Shown here: positions 25,039 through 33,636 of the stretch, in pieces
Position numbering within the stretch: position 1 is the first letter of the stretch
How the letters are laid out: every line of letters starts with the position of its first letter
Source of the DNA: Streptomyces sp. B93
Lineage (GTDB): Bacteria > Actinomycetota > Actinomycetes > Streptomycetales > Streptomycetaceae
Reading direction: 5' to 3'
DNA: 49,153 nt
Assembly: GCF_018070565.1 (NCBI RefSeq)
Contig: NZ_JAGPXL010000047.1
Location: 1-49,153, forward strand
The notes under the pieces: model-generated
What the model saw: the letters and a program-made list of their open reading frames with translations, nothing else
Database searches by the model: none
Told to the model about the DNA's origin: nothing
Translations under genes and position numbers: made by a program

Positions 25039-25884
25039 GTGCAGATCGATGTACTGGGCATATTGGATGTGCGGGTGAACGGGGTTTCGGTGGCGCCGAC
25101 GGCGCCGAAGCCGCGTCAGGTGCTGGCGTTGTTGGCGCTGCATGCGGATCAGGTGGTGCCGGTGGCGGCGTTGATTGATGAGTTGTGGGCGGGTCGTCCG
25201 CCGCGCAGTGCGCGGACGACGTTGCAGACGTATGTGCTGCAGTTGCGTGACCTCATCACGGTGGCGCTACAGGAGCAGGGGTCGGCTGCGGGCGGGGCGC
25301 CTGCGGTGTCGGCGAAGGATGTGCTGGTGACGGCGCCGGGTGGGTATCTGCTGGTGTCGGGTGAAGGGACCAGTGACGTACGGGAGTTCGAGCGGCTGAC
25401 GGGGCAAGGTTACCGTGCCATGGACGCCGGTGACTTTCCGGGCGCAGCCGGCTTGCTGCGGCAGGCGCTGGACTTGTGGAGTGGTCCGGCGTTCGCGGAT
25501 GTGCAGACGGGTGCCCAGCTGGAGATGGAGGCCAAGCGGCTGGAGGAGAGCCGCCTGTGCGCGCTGGACCAGCGGATCGAGGCGGACCTGCGGCTGGGCC
25601 GTCACCGCGAACTGCTGGCAGAGCTGACGGTGCTGACGAGCCGTTACCGGGCACACGAGAACCTTCATGCGCAGTTCATGCTCGCGTTGCACCGTTCGGG
25701 GCGGCGGGGTGAGGCGCTGGACGTGTATCACAAGCTGCGGAGTACGTTGGTGCGGGATCTGGGGTTGGAGCCGTCGGCGCGGTTGCGTCGGTTGCAGCAG
25801 TCGATTCTGGTGGCGGCGCCGGAGACGCCGCTGGGTGCGGAGGGGCCGCTGGCGACGGCGCGGGCGGCGAGCGACGCCTGCTGA
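25039..25884 (+). CDS. SARP-family transcriptional activator
   Basis: This 281-residue Streptomyces antibiotic regulatory protein has an N-terminal OmpR-type winged helix (VLGILDVRVNGVSVAPTAPKPRQVLALLALHADQVVPVAALIDELW, arginine-rich recognition region ARTTLQTYVLQLR). A bacterial transcriptional-activation domain follows (LTGQGYRAMDAGDFPGAAGLLRQALDLW to LVRDLGLEPSARLRRLQQSIL). SARPs bind heptameric direct repeats and recruit RNA polymerase. The start is GTG with AGGGGG upstream and its own promoter. Codon choice differs from the neighbouring operon (more GTG, GCG and TTG in place of C-ending codons), suggesting another origin. It is the likely cluster activator and marks the right edge of the intact locus. 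Confidence 0.87.
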   Translation: MQIDVLGILDVRVNGVSVAPTAPKPRQVLALLALHADQVVPVAALIDELWAGRPPRSARTTLQTYVLQLRDLITVALQEQGSAAGGAPAVSAKDVLVTAPGGYLLVSGEGTSDVREFERLTGQGYRAMDAGDFPGAAGLLRQALDLWSGPAFADVQTGAQLEMEAKRLEESRLCALDQRIEADLRLGRHRELLAELTVLTSRYRAHENLHAQFMLALHRSGRRGEALDVYHKLRSTLVRDLGLEPSARLRRLQQSILVAAPETPLGAEGPLATARAASDAC

Positions 25885-25989
25885 CCGTCGCGGCCCGTGG
25901 GCCTCTGGTGGTCTCCATCTCGCAGCTGACGGAACCTGTCGCCCCTGCCTTCCACACGCGGCCGGTCAGGCTGGTGACGCGCCTGCCAC

Positions 25990-26156
25990 CCACCTACACC
26001 GGGCTGGTGTCGGCGGCGTCGGTGGTAGGTCCGCTCGATCCACGTCACGATCGCGGTCCGCAGTTCTTCACGGGTAGCCCGGATGCGGCGGTCGAGGACG
26101 TTCTTCTGCGGCAGGCTGAAGAAGGACTCCCTGGCCGCGTTGTCACACGCTCATCT
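25990..26156 (-). pseudogene. IS3-family transposase (orfB) C-terminal fragment
   Basis: Reading leftwards from 26156, one frame gives CDNAARESFFSLPQKNVLDRR, then TREELRTAIVTWIERTYHRRRRHQPGVG. This is the DNA-x-x-ESFF and WIExxYxxRRRH end of actinobacterial IS3-family orfB integrases. The catalytic first two acidic residues and orfA are absent. It directly separates the SARP gene from the broken phosphotransferase, so it probably marks an old insertion or deletion junction. Confidence 0.72.
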
Positions 26157-26171
26157 CCAGTAGCGTGGCCT

Positions 26172-27128
26172 TCAGGGTGGCGCGTCGAAGATCTGCTCTC
26201 TGTCCCCGCGGTGGGCTGCGTGGCCATGCTCGCCTCGACCTACTCGCTCGCAGTGCCCCTGGAGGCGCGCGACCAACTGAACGCCGCGCGTCGGGACGGG
26301 CGTCCTGGTAGGCGGCCAGGAGCTCGGACAGCCCGGACAGCCATGCCTCCCAGCCCAGGAGGAGGCTGCGCGGATCGCAGGCGATGCGGGCGATTTCCCA
26401 GGCCGCGTAGCGCGGGTTCGGAGGCTGGAAGTCGAATGATGGCGGCCACCTGGGCGCCGTGCAGCAGAAGGTTCGGGCTGGCGAGATCGCTGTGCAGGAT
26501 CTGGAATGTCAGTTCCGGGGGCCTGCCGAGGATCCGCCCCAGTTTCCCCCACAAGCCCTGCCGTTCGCGAGCCGCCTCAAGAGCCCAGGCCTCGAATCCG
26601 CCGAGGGCGGGCTTGCGGCCGTACGCGGCGATCAGGCGTTCATGCCGGGCCCGGTTCGTGCGCAGGTCACACACGGCGGATCCGGCCCGCAGTTCGGGAC
26701 GTGCGGCGGGATGCTCGGCGAGACGGCAGTGCAGGCGGCCGGCGGCCTCACCCACCGGGACGCCAGCGATCGTTGGTCATCGGGCCTTCCGCGGTGTGCA
26801 CGTCGGGGATGTACTCCCACAGGGACATGCTCAGCCGTCCGCCCGCTTCGACAAGATCGCCGTCGACGGTGCGGCGTACCGCGGGAACGGGAACGGCGCC
26901 GTGGCGGGCGTACTCGGCGAGCTCGACCGCTGCGCGCTCGCGCGGCAGCTGAGCGACGTCACGGTAGACCTTCGCGAACCATGGCACGCCGCCGTCGTGC
27001 GTGGTGACACGGTAGTTGTCCGTCGACGTCCCGCCGTGGATCTGCGTCACCTCGGCCGGCTCGAGGCCATAGGCCCGCATGAGCGTGCCGGCCAGTGCGG
27101 TGATCTCCTTGTCGTCGTCCGGCGTCAC
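26172..27128 (-). pseudogene. Aminoglycoside-phosphotransferase-like kinase, frameshifted remnant
   Basis: The N-terminal part begins at GTG 27128 (VTPDDDKEITALAGTLMRAYG, then THDGGVPWFAKVYRD with the ATP-site lysine). The frame shifts at about 26750, the kinase catalytic motif HSDLASPNLLL follows near 26465-26495, and the frame shifts again at about 26435, where DFQPPNPRYAAWEIARIACDPRSLLLG resumes. At least two indels therefore inactivate it. The GTG overlapped the stop of the methyltransferase-like gene, so both once formed one operon. Phosphotransferases of this kind occur in resistance and in lanthipeptide pathways. Confidence 0.7.
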
Positions 27129-28018
27129 CCGCGCGCCTCCCGCCGGCCGGCATGCTCGCGGCCAGTGCTTCGTCGGCATCGGCGGCGACCGGTGTGGACG
27201 CGGATGTGGGTGAGGTACGCGAAGGAGCCGTCCCGCACGAGGGCGGCCGCGTCCGAGCCCCGGGGCAGCTCGGCAAACCGGGATCCCGTGGTGCCGGCTA
27301 GGCGGCAGAAGCCGGGCAGCGTGGTCGCGAGGTAGAGCGGCAGGGTCTCGAACGACTCCTGACCGGCGACGGTCACCCCGGTCGGCACCTCGCACCGCGG
27401 CGCCACCAGGGCGTCGTCCGCTCCGGCGCTGGCCGGCACGGGGCCGTCTTCGAAGCGCAGCTGCAGCTGCCCGTCGGCGAGGTCGACGGTGGGCGTGGGG
27501 CGGGCGGCCGCGCCGAGGTCGCGGACGAACCCGCAGAGGGTGAAGCCGGTGAACCGTCGGGTGCGCTCCACGACCCAGCCGTCGATATCGACGCTCACGA
27601 CCCGTCCGTCGGGGGCGACGACGTGGGCGATCAGTTCGGCGTTGTATCCGCCGGAGCCGACTTCGAGGACCGTCATCCCTGGCTTCAGGCGCAGGCTTTC
27701 GAGCATGCCGGCCTGGAGCCACGGCGCCGAGACCGAGCTCGTCGCCCGCCCGGCGTCGTCGCGCCGGGTGACGGGGGAGCGGTCGTCGTCGTACGCGATC
27801 CGCAGGGGGCTTTCCGGGGTGTAGCGGTGGCGGGGCACCTCCCGGAGAGCGTGCTGGACTGCGGGGGAGGGCGCCCATCCGCCGTCGCTGCAGCCACGCT
27901 CGGCACCGAAGCCGGGGCCCTCGGACCGGCCGAGGCTGGTGTCTCCCGCGCTTGCCTGTCCAAGTGGAAGCGAGCGTTCGAACTTTCGATCGACGTTCGG
28001 AAACTCCAGGCGCCCCAC
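27125..28018 (-). pseudogene. FxLD-system (isoaspartyl O-methyltransferase-like) methyltransferase with internal deletion
   Basis: One open frame of 297 codons encodes the start of an FxLD-system/PCMT-like methyltransferase (EVPRHRYTPESPLRIAYDDD, VSAPWLQAGMLESL, motif I VLEVGSGGYNAELIAHVV, VVSVDIDGWVVERTRR) joined directly to its C-terminal domain (TLCGFVRDLG, VTVAGQESFETLPLYLATTLPGFC). The 70-90 residues that should lie between, including the rest of the SAM fold, are missing, so it is very likely inactive. The family modifies RiPP (lanthipeptide-like) precursors; no precursor, LanB or cyclase gene remains here. Family assignment is from memory of the motif order. Confidence 0.6.
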
Positions 28019-28120
28019 GGATGCTAGAGAGACGGCAGGTCATGTCAACACCCCCTCACTGAGCGGGATTTGTCGCGTGATCGGCGAGGGGCAAGGCTGA
28101 GTCGCGCCTACCCCGCGCGA

Positions 28121-28145
28121 GCCGCTTCGAATATTGCGAAGCGGC
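28121..28145. promoter_or_regulatory. Palindromic operator-like element upstream of the GH43 gene
   Basis: Perfect 9-bp arms GCCGCTTCG (28121-28129) and CGAAGCGGC (28137-28145) flank an AT-rich 7-nt centre, 22 nt before the predicted -35. It may bind a sugar-responsive repressor or act as a small hairpin. Confidence 0.45.
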
Positions 28146-28166
28146 GCACGACTTATGCGAGGAGGG

Positions 28167-28194
28167 TTGACGGGCCATGCTGGCCTCCTATCAT
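28167..28194 (+). promoter_or_regulatory. Predicted promoter of the GH43 gene
   Basis: TTGACG (28167-28172), a 16-nt spacer and TATCAT (28189-28194) lie 87 nt before the ATG at 28281. Confidence 0.45.
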
Positions 28195-28280
28195 CCAGAC
28201 TGCTCGACAAGTCGCACGATGTTCGGTATCTCGAATGCGATAGGGCCCCTCCGACCGATGAACCAGAGGTGAACACCTCC

Positions 28281-29894
28281 ATGGACCTGTCATGGGCGCA
28301 TCAACCCCTCACGCGTCGCCGCACGCTCGCGGCTGCCACCGGCCTGGCCGCCGGCGCCCTCCTCCCCCCTGGGCCCGCCCTCGCGACCGCCGCGGCGCAG
28401 TACACGAACCCGGTGATCTGGCAGGACTTCGCGGACATCGACATCATCCGCGTCGGCGACACCTACTACGCCTCGGCCTCGACGATGCACTACTCGCCAG
28501 GCGCGCCCGTTCTGCGGTCCTACGACCTGGTGAACTGGGAGATCGCCGGTCACTCGGTACCCGTCCTCGACTTCGGCGCCAAGTACGACCTGAACGGCGC
28601 CCGCGGCTATGTCAGAGGAATCTGGGCATCGTCACTGGCCTACCGGCCCAGCAACAGGACCTTCTACTGGCTCGGCCAGATCGACTTCGCCCGGACGTAC
28701 CTCTACACCGCCACCGCGGTGGAGGGGCCGTGGAGCAGGCTGACGACGATCAGCACCCCCTACTACGACGCCGGGCTGCTCGTCGACACCGACGACACCC
28801 TCTACGTGGCGTACGGCAACACCACCATCAGCGTGGCCCAGCTCTCGCCCGACGGCCGCAACCAGGTCCGTACGCAGGAGGTGTTCAGGACACCGTCCAG
28901 CGTCGGCACCTTGGAGGGCGCCCGGTTCTACAAGATCAACGGGCAGTACTACATCTTCCTGACCCGCCCCGCGAACGGCCAGTACATCCTCAAGTCCTCA
29001 AGCGGTCCCTTCGGCCCGTACACGATGCGGCAGGTCCTCCTCGACCTGCGCGGACCGATCCCCGGCGGCGGCGTCCCCCACCAGGGCGGGCTGGTACGGA
29101 CGCAGAGCGGCGCCTGGTACTACATGGCGTTCGTCGACGCCTACCCCGGCGGCCGCATGCCCGCCCTGGCACCGGTCACCTGGACAGCGGACGGCTGGCC
29201 CGTCGTACAGCTCGTCAACGGCGCGTGGGGCACCACGTACCCCAGTCCGGCCGTTCCCACCCCGCCCCGCCAGGTCACCCCGATGACCGGCGTCGACACC
29301 TTCGACGGTACGGCCCTGAAACCGAGATGGGAGTGGAACCACAACCCCGACAACACCAAGTGGTCGGTCGGCGACGGCCTGACGCTGCGGACCGCGACCG
29401 TCACCCACGACCTCTACTGGGCCCGCAACACCCTCACACACCGCATCCAGGGCCCCACCTCCACCGCCACGGTCCAGCTCGACCACTCCGCGATGCGGGA
29501 CGGCGACCGGGCCGGGCTCGCGCTGCTGCGTGACTCCTCCGCCTGGATCGGCCTCAAGCGCGACGGCGGTGCGACACGGGTGGTGATGGTGACCGGGCTG
29601 ACCATGGACAGCAACTGGAACACCACCGGCACCGGCACCGAGATCGCGAGCGCGCCCGTCTCCGGCGGCCACGTCTGGCTGCGCGCGAACGCGGACATCC
29701 GCCCCGGCGCACCGCGCCCCGGGACCTTCTCCTACAGCACCGACGGCATCACCTTCACCCGCCTCGGACCCGCCTTCTCCATGGGCAACGACTGGCGGTT
29801 CTTCATGGGCTACCGGTTCGCCCTCTTCAACCACGCCACCCAGGCCCTCGGCGGCGCCGTCCGCGTCACACGGTTCGAGCTGTCCACACCCTGA
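28281..29894 (+). CDS. Secreted glycoside hydrolase family 43-like enzyme (Tat signal)
   Basis: This 537-residue protein carries a twin-arginine signal (LTRRRTLAAATGLAAGALL, cleavage near ALATAAA). A five-bladed GH43-type domain follows, with the expected acids in DFADIDIIRVGDTYY, YYDAGLLVDTDDTLYVAYG and the catalytic-acid segment GTLEGARFYKINGQYYIF. The C-terminal ~190 residues (from VDTFDGTALKPRWEWNHNPDNTKWSV) form a beta-sandwich like that of GH43 beta-xylosidases. Substrate is probably an arabino- or xylo-polysaccharide outside the cell. ATG 28281 places the Tat motif correctly; a longer in-frame start would add a non-conserved leader. It stands alone with its own promoter region. Confidence 0.85.
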   Translation: MDLSWAHQPLTRRRTLAAATGLAAGALLPPGPALATAAAQYTNPVIWQDFADIDIIRVGDTYYASASTMHYSPGAPVLRSYDLVNWEIAGHSVPVLDFGAKYDLNGARGYVRGIWASSLAYRPSNRTFYWLGQIDFARTYLYTATAVEGPWSRLTTISTPYYDAGLLVDTDDTLYVAYGNTTISVAQLSPDGRNQVRTQEVFRTPSSVGTLEGARFYKINGQYYIFLTRPANGQYILKSSSGPFGPYTMRQVLLDLRGPIPGGGVPHQGGLVRTQSGAWYYMAFVDAYPGGRMPALAPVTWTADGWPVVQLVNGAWGTTYPSPAVPTPPRQVTPMTGVDTFDGTALKPRWEWNHNPDNTKWSVGDGLTLRTATVTHDLYWARNTLTHRIQGPTSTATVQLDHSAMRDGDRAGLALLRDSSAWIGLKRDGGATRVVMVTGLTMDSNWNTTGTGTEIASAPVSGGHVWLRANADIRPGAPRPGTFSYSTDGITFTRLGPAFSMGNDWRFFMGYRFALFNHATQALGGAVRVTRFELSTP

Positions 29895-29908
29895 ACCAAT
29901 CCATCGAC

Positions 29909-29929
29909 CGCACCACCCGGCCTGGTGCG
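29909..29929 (+). terminator. Weak hairpin after the GH43 gene
   Basis: Arms CGCACCA (29909-29915) and TGGTGCG (29923-29929) with a 7-nt loop lie 15 nt past the stop codon. The stem is short, so this is a tentative terminator. Confidence 0.4.
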
Positions 29930-30106
29930 AGGGTGGCGTTCGGCCAGACCGTCGTCACGTCGTCGCCCAATTCGCACGAGGCGTTACCCAGACGGGAAGC
30001 CCTTGACCTCCAGCTGACGGCGCCCTGGCGTGAAGCCCGTGCGCGCGCTGACGGACGCTCCCCACAGGGGTGCAACTGGCGCCCGTTTTCGTCCGCTTGG
30101 TCACGG

Positions 30107-30625
30107 CTGGGAAAACCGGCTGTCCGGTCAGAGCACAGTGGTGATGATCGGGGGACGGCAGGTCTCGGGGGACGCCGCCGGCGGCGCTACTGGCAGTTGA
30201 TCGGTGTCCTGGGCACCCTGATGGTCGCGGTGAGCACCGTGCACGCGGTCCGGCCGATCATCCGCGGCGGTCTGCAGCCGACCGACACCGCGGGCATGCT
30301 GAGCCTGCCGGTGGGCGTGGCCGCTCTCGTACTCGCGATGTGGGCGCTGCACAGGCCGGTCCAGGGCAACGACGCCGAGGTCTCCCGCGCCCTGGGCGGC
30401 GACACTGGCCGGCCAGGTCCAGGACGGGGAGAGCAAGGTGTGGCGGCAACTGCCGGGCGACGACACCCGCCGCATCAACCTTGCCTACGTTCCGCACGCC
30501 GCCATGGTCCGCCCGGGCACCGCCCGGCCGCCGGGCGACTGACCGCCGACAGTCCAGACGCGGTGGCACCGCCGGACATCGTCACCTACTACCGCACGGT
30601 TCGGCCGCTATCCATGATCACGTGG
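30107..30625 (+). pseudogene. NACHT/STAND NTPase N-terminal fragment, frameshifted
   Basis: Three frame segments join to the start of an actinobacterial membrane-anchored NACHT NTPase. A transmembrane pair (YWQLIGVLGTLMVAVSTVHAV, then LPVGVAALVLAMWALHR) is followed, after a shift near 30400, by ATLAGQVQDGESKVWRQLPGDD-TRRINLAYV. After a further shift comes PDIVTYYRTVRPLSMI, the segment that normally sits just before the Walker A loop. The P-loop and everything after it are missing. The reading rests on remembered family sequence; frameshifts are visible directly. Confidence 0.5.
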
Positions 30626-30784
30626 CGTGACAACTCCGCTACCGGTAATCCTGGTTGACCTTCCCGGCCACCGCGGACTCGGCACCCGCGGCGGCCCGGA
30701 AGTTCCCTGCCAGCGCTCCGGATGGGACTGGCGGGTGGGAAGCGACCAGCTCTCCCGGGTCGATGCTCAACCAGGAGGTCCCTT

Positions 30785-31000
30785 GTGGAAGTTCGTTCGA
30801 TAGGGATCATTACCTGTGCCGTTCTGGCGTGGAGTGTGGTGATGGTCTTCGTCGGCCAGGCCGTGGCGATCGCGGCCCTGGCTCCGGCGCTGGGGGTGAC
30901 GGCGCAGCAGATCGTCCGCGCCGCCCGCCCCCGCAGTGGCCCGGCATCCGGGCACCGGGTCGAGGCAGTACCGGACCGCGAGGAGGACACGCCATCATGA
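30785..31000 (+). CDS. Small single-span membrane protein
   Basis: This 71-residue protein starts at GTG 30785 with an AGGAGG site 6 nt upstream. One hydrophobic helix (IGIITCAVLAWSVVMVFVGQAVAIAALAPALGV) is followed by a short charged cytoplasmic tail. Its TGA overlaps the ATG of the Xre/sigma-like gene by 4 nt, so both are cotranslated. I do not recognise a family. A membrane anchor or sensor for the downstream regulator is conceivable but unsupported beyond the coupling. Confidence 0.55.
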   Translation: MEVRSIGIITCAVLAWSVVMVFVGQAVAIAALAPALGVTAQQIVRAARPRSGPASGHRVEAVPDREEDTPS

Positions 31001-31908
31001 CGTCCTTCTACCCGGTCGATCCGGACGAGCCGCCCGGGCCGCCGGGCCGGGGACGGCTCGGACGGCCGCTCGGGCCCATCGTTGCCCAGTGCCCGGCCGA
31101 GCACCGCGCCTGGCTGGAGCTGGTGCGTCAGGCCTACCTGGAGTCCGGCCTGACGATGACGGTGCTCAGCAGGCGCGTGCACATGGCCCGCTCGAAGATC
31201 TCGGAGCTGATGAGCGGCCGCAAGTACCCCCGCTGGGAGCTGCTGGCGACGATCGCGGCGGAAGTGCGGCTCCCGGCCGGCCCGCTGTACCGGCTGTGGC
31301 GGCAGGCCGCCCCGGAGATCCGCCGCAAGTCCCGCGCCTGGTCCGCGGAGACAGCCGCCACCGTCGCCGTCCAGCACAGCCCGCCCCTGCACCACACCGG
31401 CTTCCGCGACCTGACCGAGTCCGGCTACGGCTTCTACGCCAGCGTCTTCCTGCCCGGCCCGGCCCGCGCGGCCGCCGTGGAGGAAACCTACGACCAGCTC
31501 TGGCTGGCTTGGGCCAAGGCTCTGAGCAGCCCCGACATCCGCCGCCACGGGTGGGGCGTGCTGCGCACGAGCGTGATGTCCCGCACCCCCCACATCGACA
31601 ACTGCCACCACTTCCTGCACACGGCATTCGACACGCTCGCCCTGCACAACCTGTCAGGCCTTGAGCATGCCCAAGCCGCCTCGGAACAGCTCGCTGAGAC
31701 GCAAGACCTGCTCCGCGCGATGAGCAGGCTGCCCGCCCCTCAGCTCGACGTCATCGTCCTGCGCTTCCTGGGCGGCATGACCGAGGACGAGGTCAGCGAT
31801 CTGCTCGGCGTACCGCTCGCCGCCGTCCGCTCAGACGAACGGCACGCGATCCGGTTCCTCGACAGCGTCCTGTGCCCCCCACCCGACACCGAAGGAACCC
31901 CTTCATGA
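30997..31908 (+). CDS. Hybrid regulator: Xre-type HTH plus C-terminal sigma-region-4-like domain
   Basis: This 303-residue protein has an N-terminal cro/C1-type HTH (SGLTMTVLSRRVHMARSKISELMSGRKYPRWELLATIAAEV, about 50-90), a ~120-residue middle of unknown fold and a C-terminal sigma-70 region-4-like HTH (LPAPQLDVIVLRFLGGMTEDEV-SDLLGVPLAAVRSDERHAI). No sigma region 2 is present, so it cannot act as a normal sigma factor. Similar Xre-sigma4 proteins are, to my memory, common and uncharacterised in Streptomyces. It is coupled to the small membrane protein before it and abuts a hypothetical gene after it. Confidence 0.72.
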   Translation: MTSFYPVDPDEPPGPPGRGRLGRPLGPIVAQCPAEHRAWLELVRQAYLESGLTMTVLSRRVHMARSKISELMSGRKYPRWELLATIAAEVRLPAGPLYRLWRQAAPEIRRKSRAWSAETAATVAVQHSPPLHHTGFRDLTESGYGFYASVFLPGPARAAAVEETYDQLWLAWAKALSSPDIRRHGWGVLRTSVMSRTPHIDNCHHFLHTAFDTLALHNLSGLEHAQAASEQLAETQDLLRAMSRLPAPQLDVIVLRFLGGMTEDEVSDLLGVPLAAVRSDERHAIRFLDSVLCPPPDTEGTPS

Positions 31909-32731
31909 ACACGATCGAAGGCATCCTGTCGCGCGCTCTGCTGGTCTGCGACCGCACCGTCCCCGAGACATCGTCCCGCCCGCCTGCGACACCGCCCACC
32001 AGCCCCAGACACCGCACCCCCCAGCCCCCGCGCAGGCGACCGGCAGTGAGGCCACCGAAGCCGCCGAAGACTTGCGGGTCCTGTGCGAGACCGTCCTCGC
32101 CCGCACCCCGAACACCGATGTCGCCGACTTCGTCGCCGACCAGCTTCCCGCACCCCGCAGCGCTCTCGCACTCGCCTGCGTCATGCAGCTCACCTACACC
32201 GACGACGGCGCCCGCTTCTGGTGGCAGTACGCCGCCGGCGCTGGCCAGAGCGCCGCCGCCTACTGCCTCTACCTCCACCACCTGGCCAACGGCGAAGAAG
32301 ACCTCGCCCAGTGGTGGCACCAGCAGACCGACGCCACCGCCACCCCCGCCCCTACCGACGACGAACCCCTCCCGGACACCGATCCAGAACCGGAAGAGTG
32401 GGCGCCCGCCACCTACCCGCTCAGCACCAGCCCCACCACCATGCTGCGCGTCCTGCGCCAACTGGCCCGCAGCAGCAGCCGAGCCCGCACTCTCAACCGG
32501 CTCATGACCTATCTGTCCACCGCCGTCGACGTCGGCTACCTCCGCCACGACTTCGAGATCCCGCTGCCCGGGCCGGACTTCGCGCACCGCATCACCACCC
32601 TCGTCCACGACGCGCCTGGGGGACCCGCCGTCCGCGGGGAGTGCAGCCGACGGCGTTCCGGTGGACTGCCCAGACGGCACGATGCACCCGTCCCGGCGGG
32701 CCAGAATCTGCCGGCACCAGCCGATCACTGA
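31905..32731 (+). pseudogene. Hypothetical protein, probably frameshifted near its start
   Basis: An ATG at 31905 overlaps the regulator stop and opens MNTIEGILSRALLVCDRTVP, but typical coding pattern then moves to another frame at about 31955-31965. That frame continues ACDTAHQPQTPH..., DLRVLCETVLARTPNTDV-ADFVADQLPAPRSALALACVMQL, FWWQYAAGAGQSAAAYCLYLHHLANGE and VDVGYLRHDFEIPLP up to a stop at 32731. The body is acidic and helical, with no recognised domain; the last ~40 residues look like read-through into non-coding DNA. It probably pairs with the Xre/sigma4 regulator. If the shift is a sequencing error, the gene is intact. Confidence 0.45.
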
Positions 32732-33280
32732 CAGCCCGAACGCCGGCAACCGGGATGCACCACCCAGCGGTGCAACATCGTCCGCTGGTGCCCGAGCAAC
32801 GGGCCAGCGGCTTACCGCCCTCGGCAAAAGGGGGCAGACTGCTGGCCGGTTGCCCGGCGGCTGCGGCCTGCCCCGCCGACTGGTCAACTGCCGCCCGAAC
32901 GGTGCGGACGCCGAGGCGGCCCGGAAGTGCACCACGGAGCACCGGTCGACAGCCGCGGCTGGAGCGGCTGCGCGAAGGAGCGGCGGACCGGACCGAGGCG
33001 GCCGTCCCCGCGTAGCGGCGCATCGGCGCGGTCGTATGCCGCGACGGCCGCGAGCCGCTCGGGCTCGGCAACGCCATCAGCCGGTGGATCCGGCGTCGGC
33101 GACCTGGGCGGAAGCCGTGAGCTGACAGGGACCAGCGCCCCACAGCGGTCCCCCCAGCCTGGCCACCCATCCGGCCGGCGCGAGCGAGGCGCCGCTCAGT
33201 CTGCGGCAGGGCGGAGGGAGGCGGAGGCAGCCGCTGACGGCTGGTTGGCGAGCAGGCCTGGCAGCCTCCCGGTGAGGGAC
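32732..33280. other. Gene-free stretch
   Basis: About 550 nt between the hypothetical gene and the Tn3 fragment. Several frames are open only because of high GC; none shows a recognisable domain, a good start site or consistent codon use. It may include degraded transposon sequence. Confidence 0.4.
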
Positions 33281-33601
33281 GTGTGCCACGGCAAGCGCGG
33301 CACCATCCACCAGGCGTACCGCGACTGGATGGAGGACCAGCTCGGCGCGCTCGGCCTGGTCCTCAACGCCATCGTGCTCTGGACCACGAAGTACATCGAC
33401 GCCGCCGTCGCCCAGCTCCACGCCGAGAGCCACGAGATCCGGGACGAGGACATCGCCCGCCTGTCCCCGCTCAAGCACCGCAACCTGAACCTGCTCGGCC
33501 GCTACAGCTTCACCGCCTCGACCCCAGCCGCCGGCGCCCTGCGCCCGCTGCGCGATCCGGACGCCCCAGAGCTGGACGAGGACGAGACCGGCGCGGAATG
33601 A
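33281..33601 (+). pseudogene. Tn3-family transposase (TnpA) C-terminal fragment
   Basis: About 106 codons encode the end of a Tn3-family DDE transposase: CHGKRGTIHQAYRDWMEDQ, LGALGLVLNAIVLWTTKYID, AAVAQLHAESHEIRDEDIAR, LSPLKHRNLNLLGRYSF and an acidic tail. The catalytic glutamate region MEDQLGALG is retained, but the rest (about 900 residues in full TnpA) is gone and upstream sequence is unrelated. No terminal 38-bp repeat was recognised nearby. It records an earlier Tn3-type transposon in this region. Confidence 0.8.
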
Positions 33602-33636
33602 ATCCGGGGCGGCCTGGGACAGGCTCGCCCGGTCGC

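Noticed and set aside
25908..27335. A 475-codon plus-strand frame
   Set aside because: It runs opposite the broken phosphotransferase and methyltransferase genes and shows no domain of its own.
27929..27990. Plus-strand AGVSRACLSKWKR segment resembling a transposase HTH
   Set aside because: Too short, with no supporting sequence on either side; most of the stretch is antisense to the methyltransferase remnant.
32927..33280. Upstream extension of the Tn3 transposase frame
   Set aside because: The frame is open but Ser/Arg/Ala-rich with no similarity to TnpA before residue CHGKRG at 33281.
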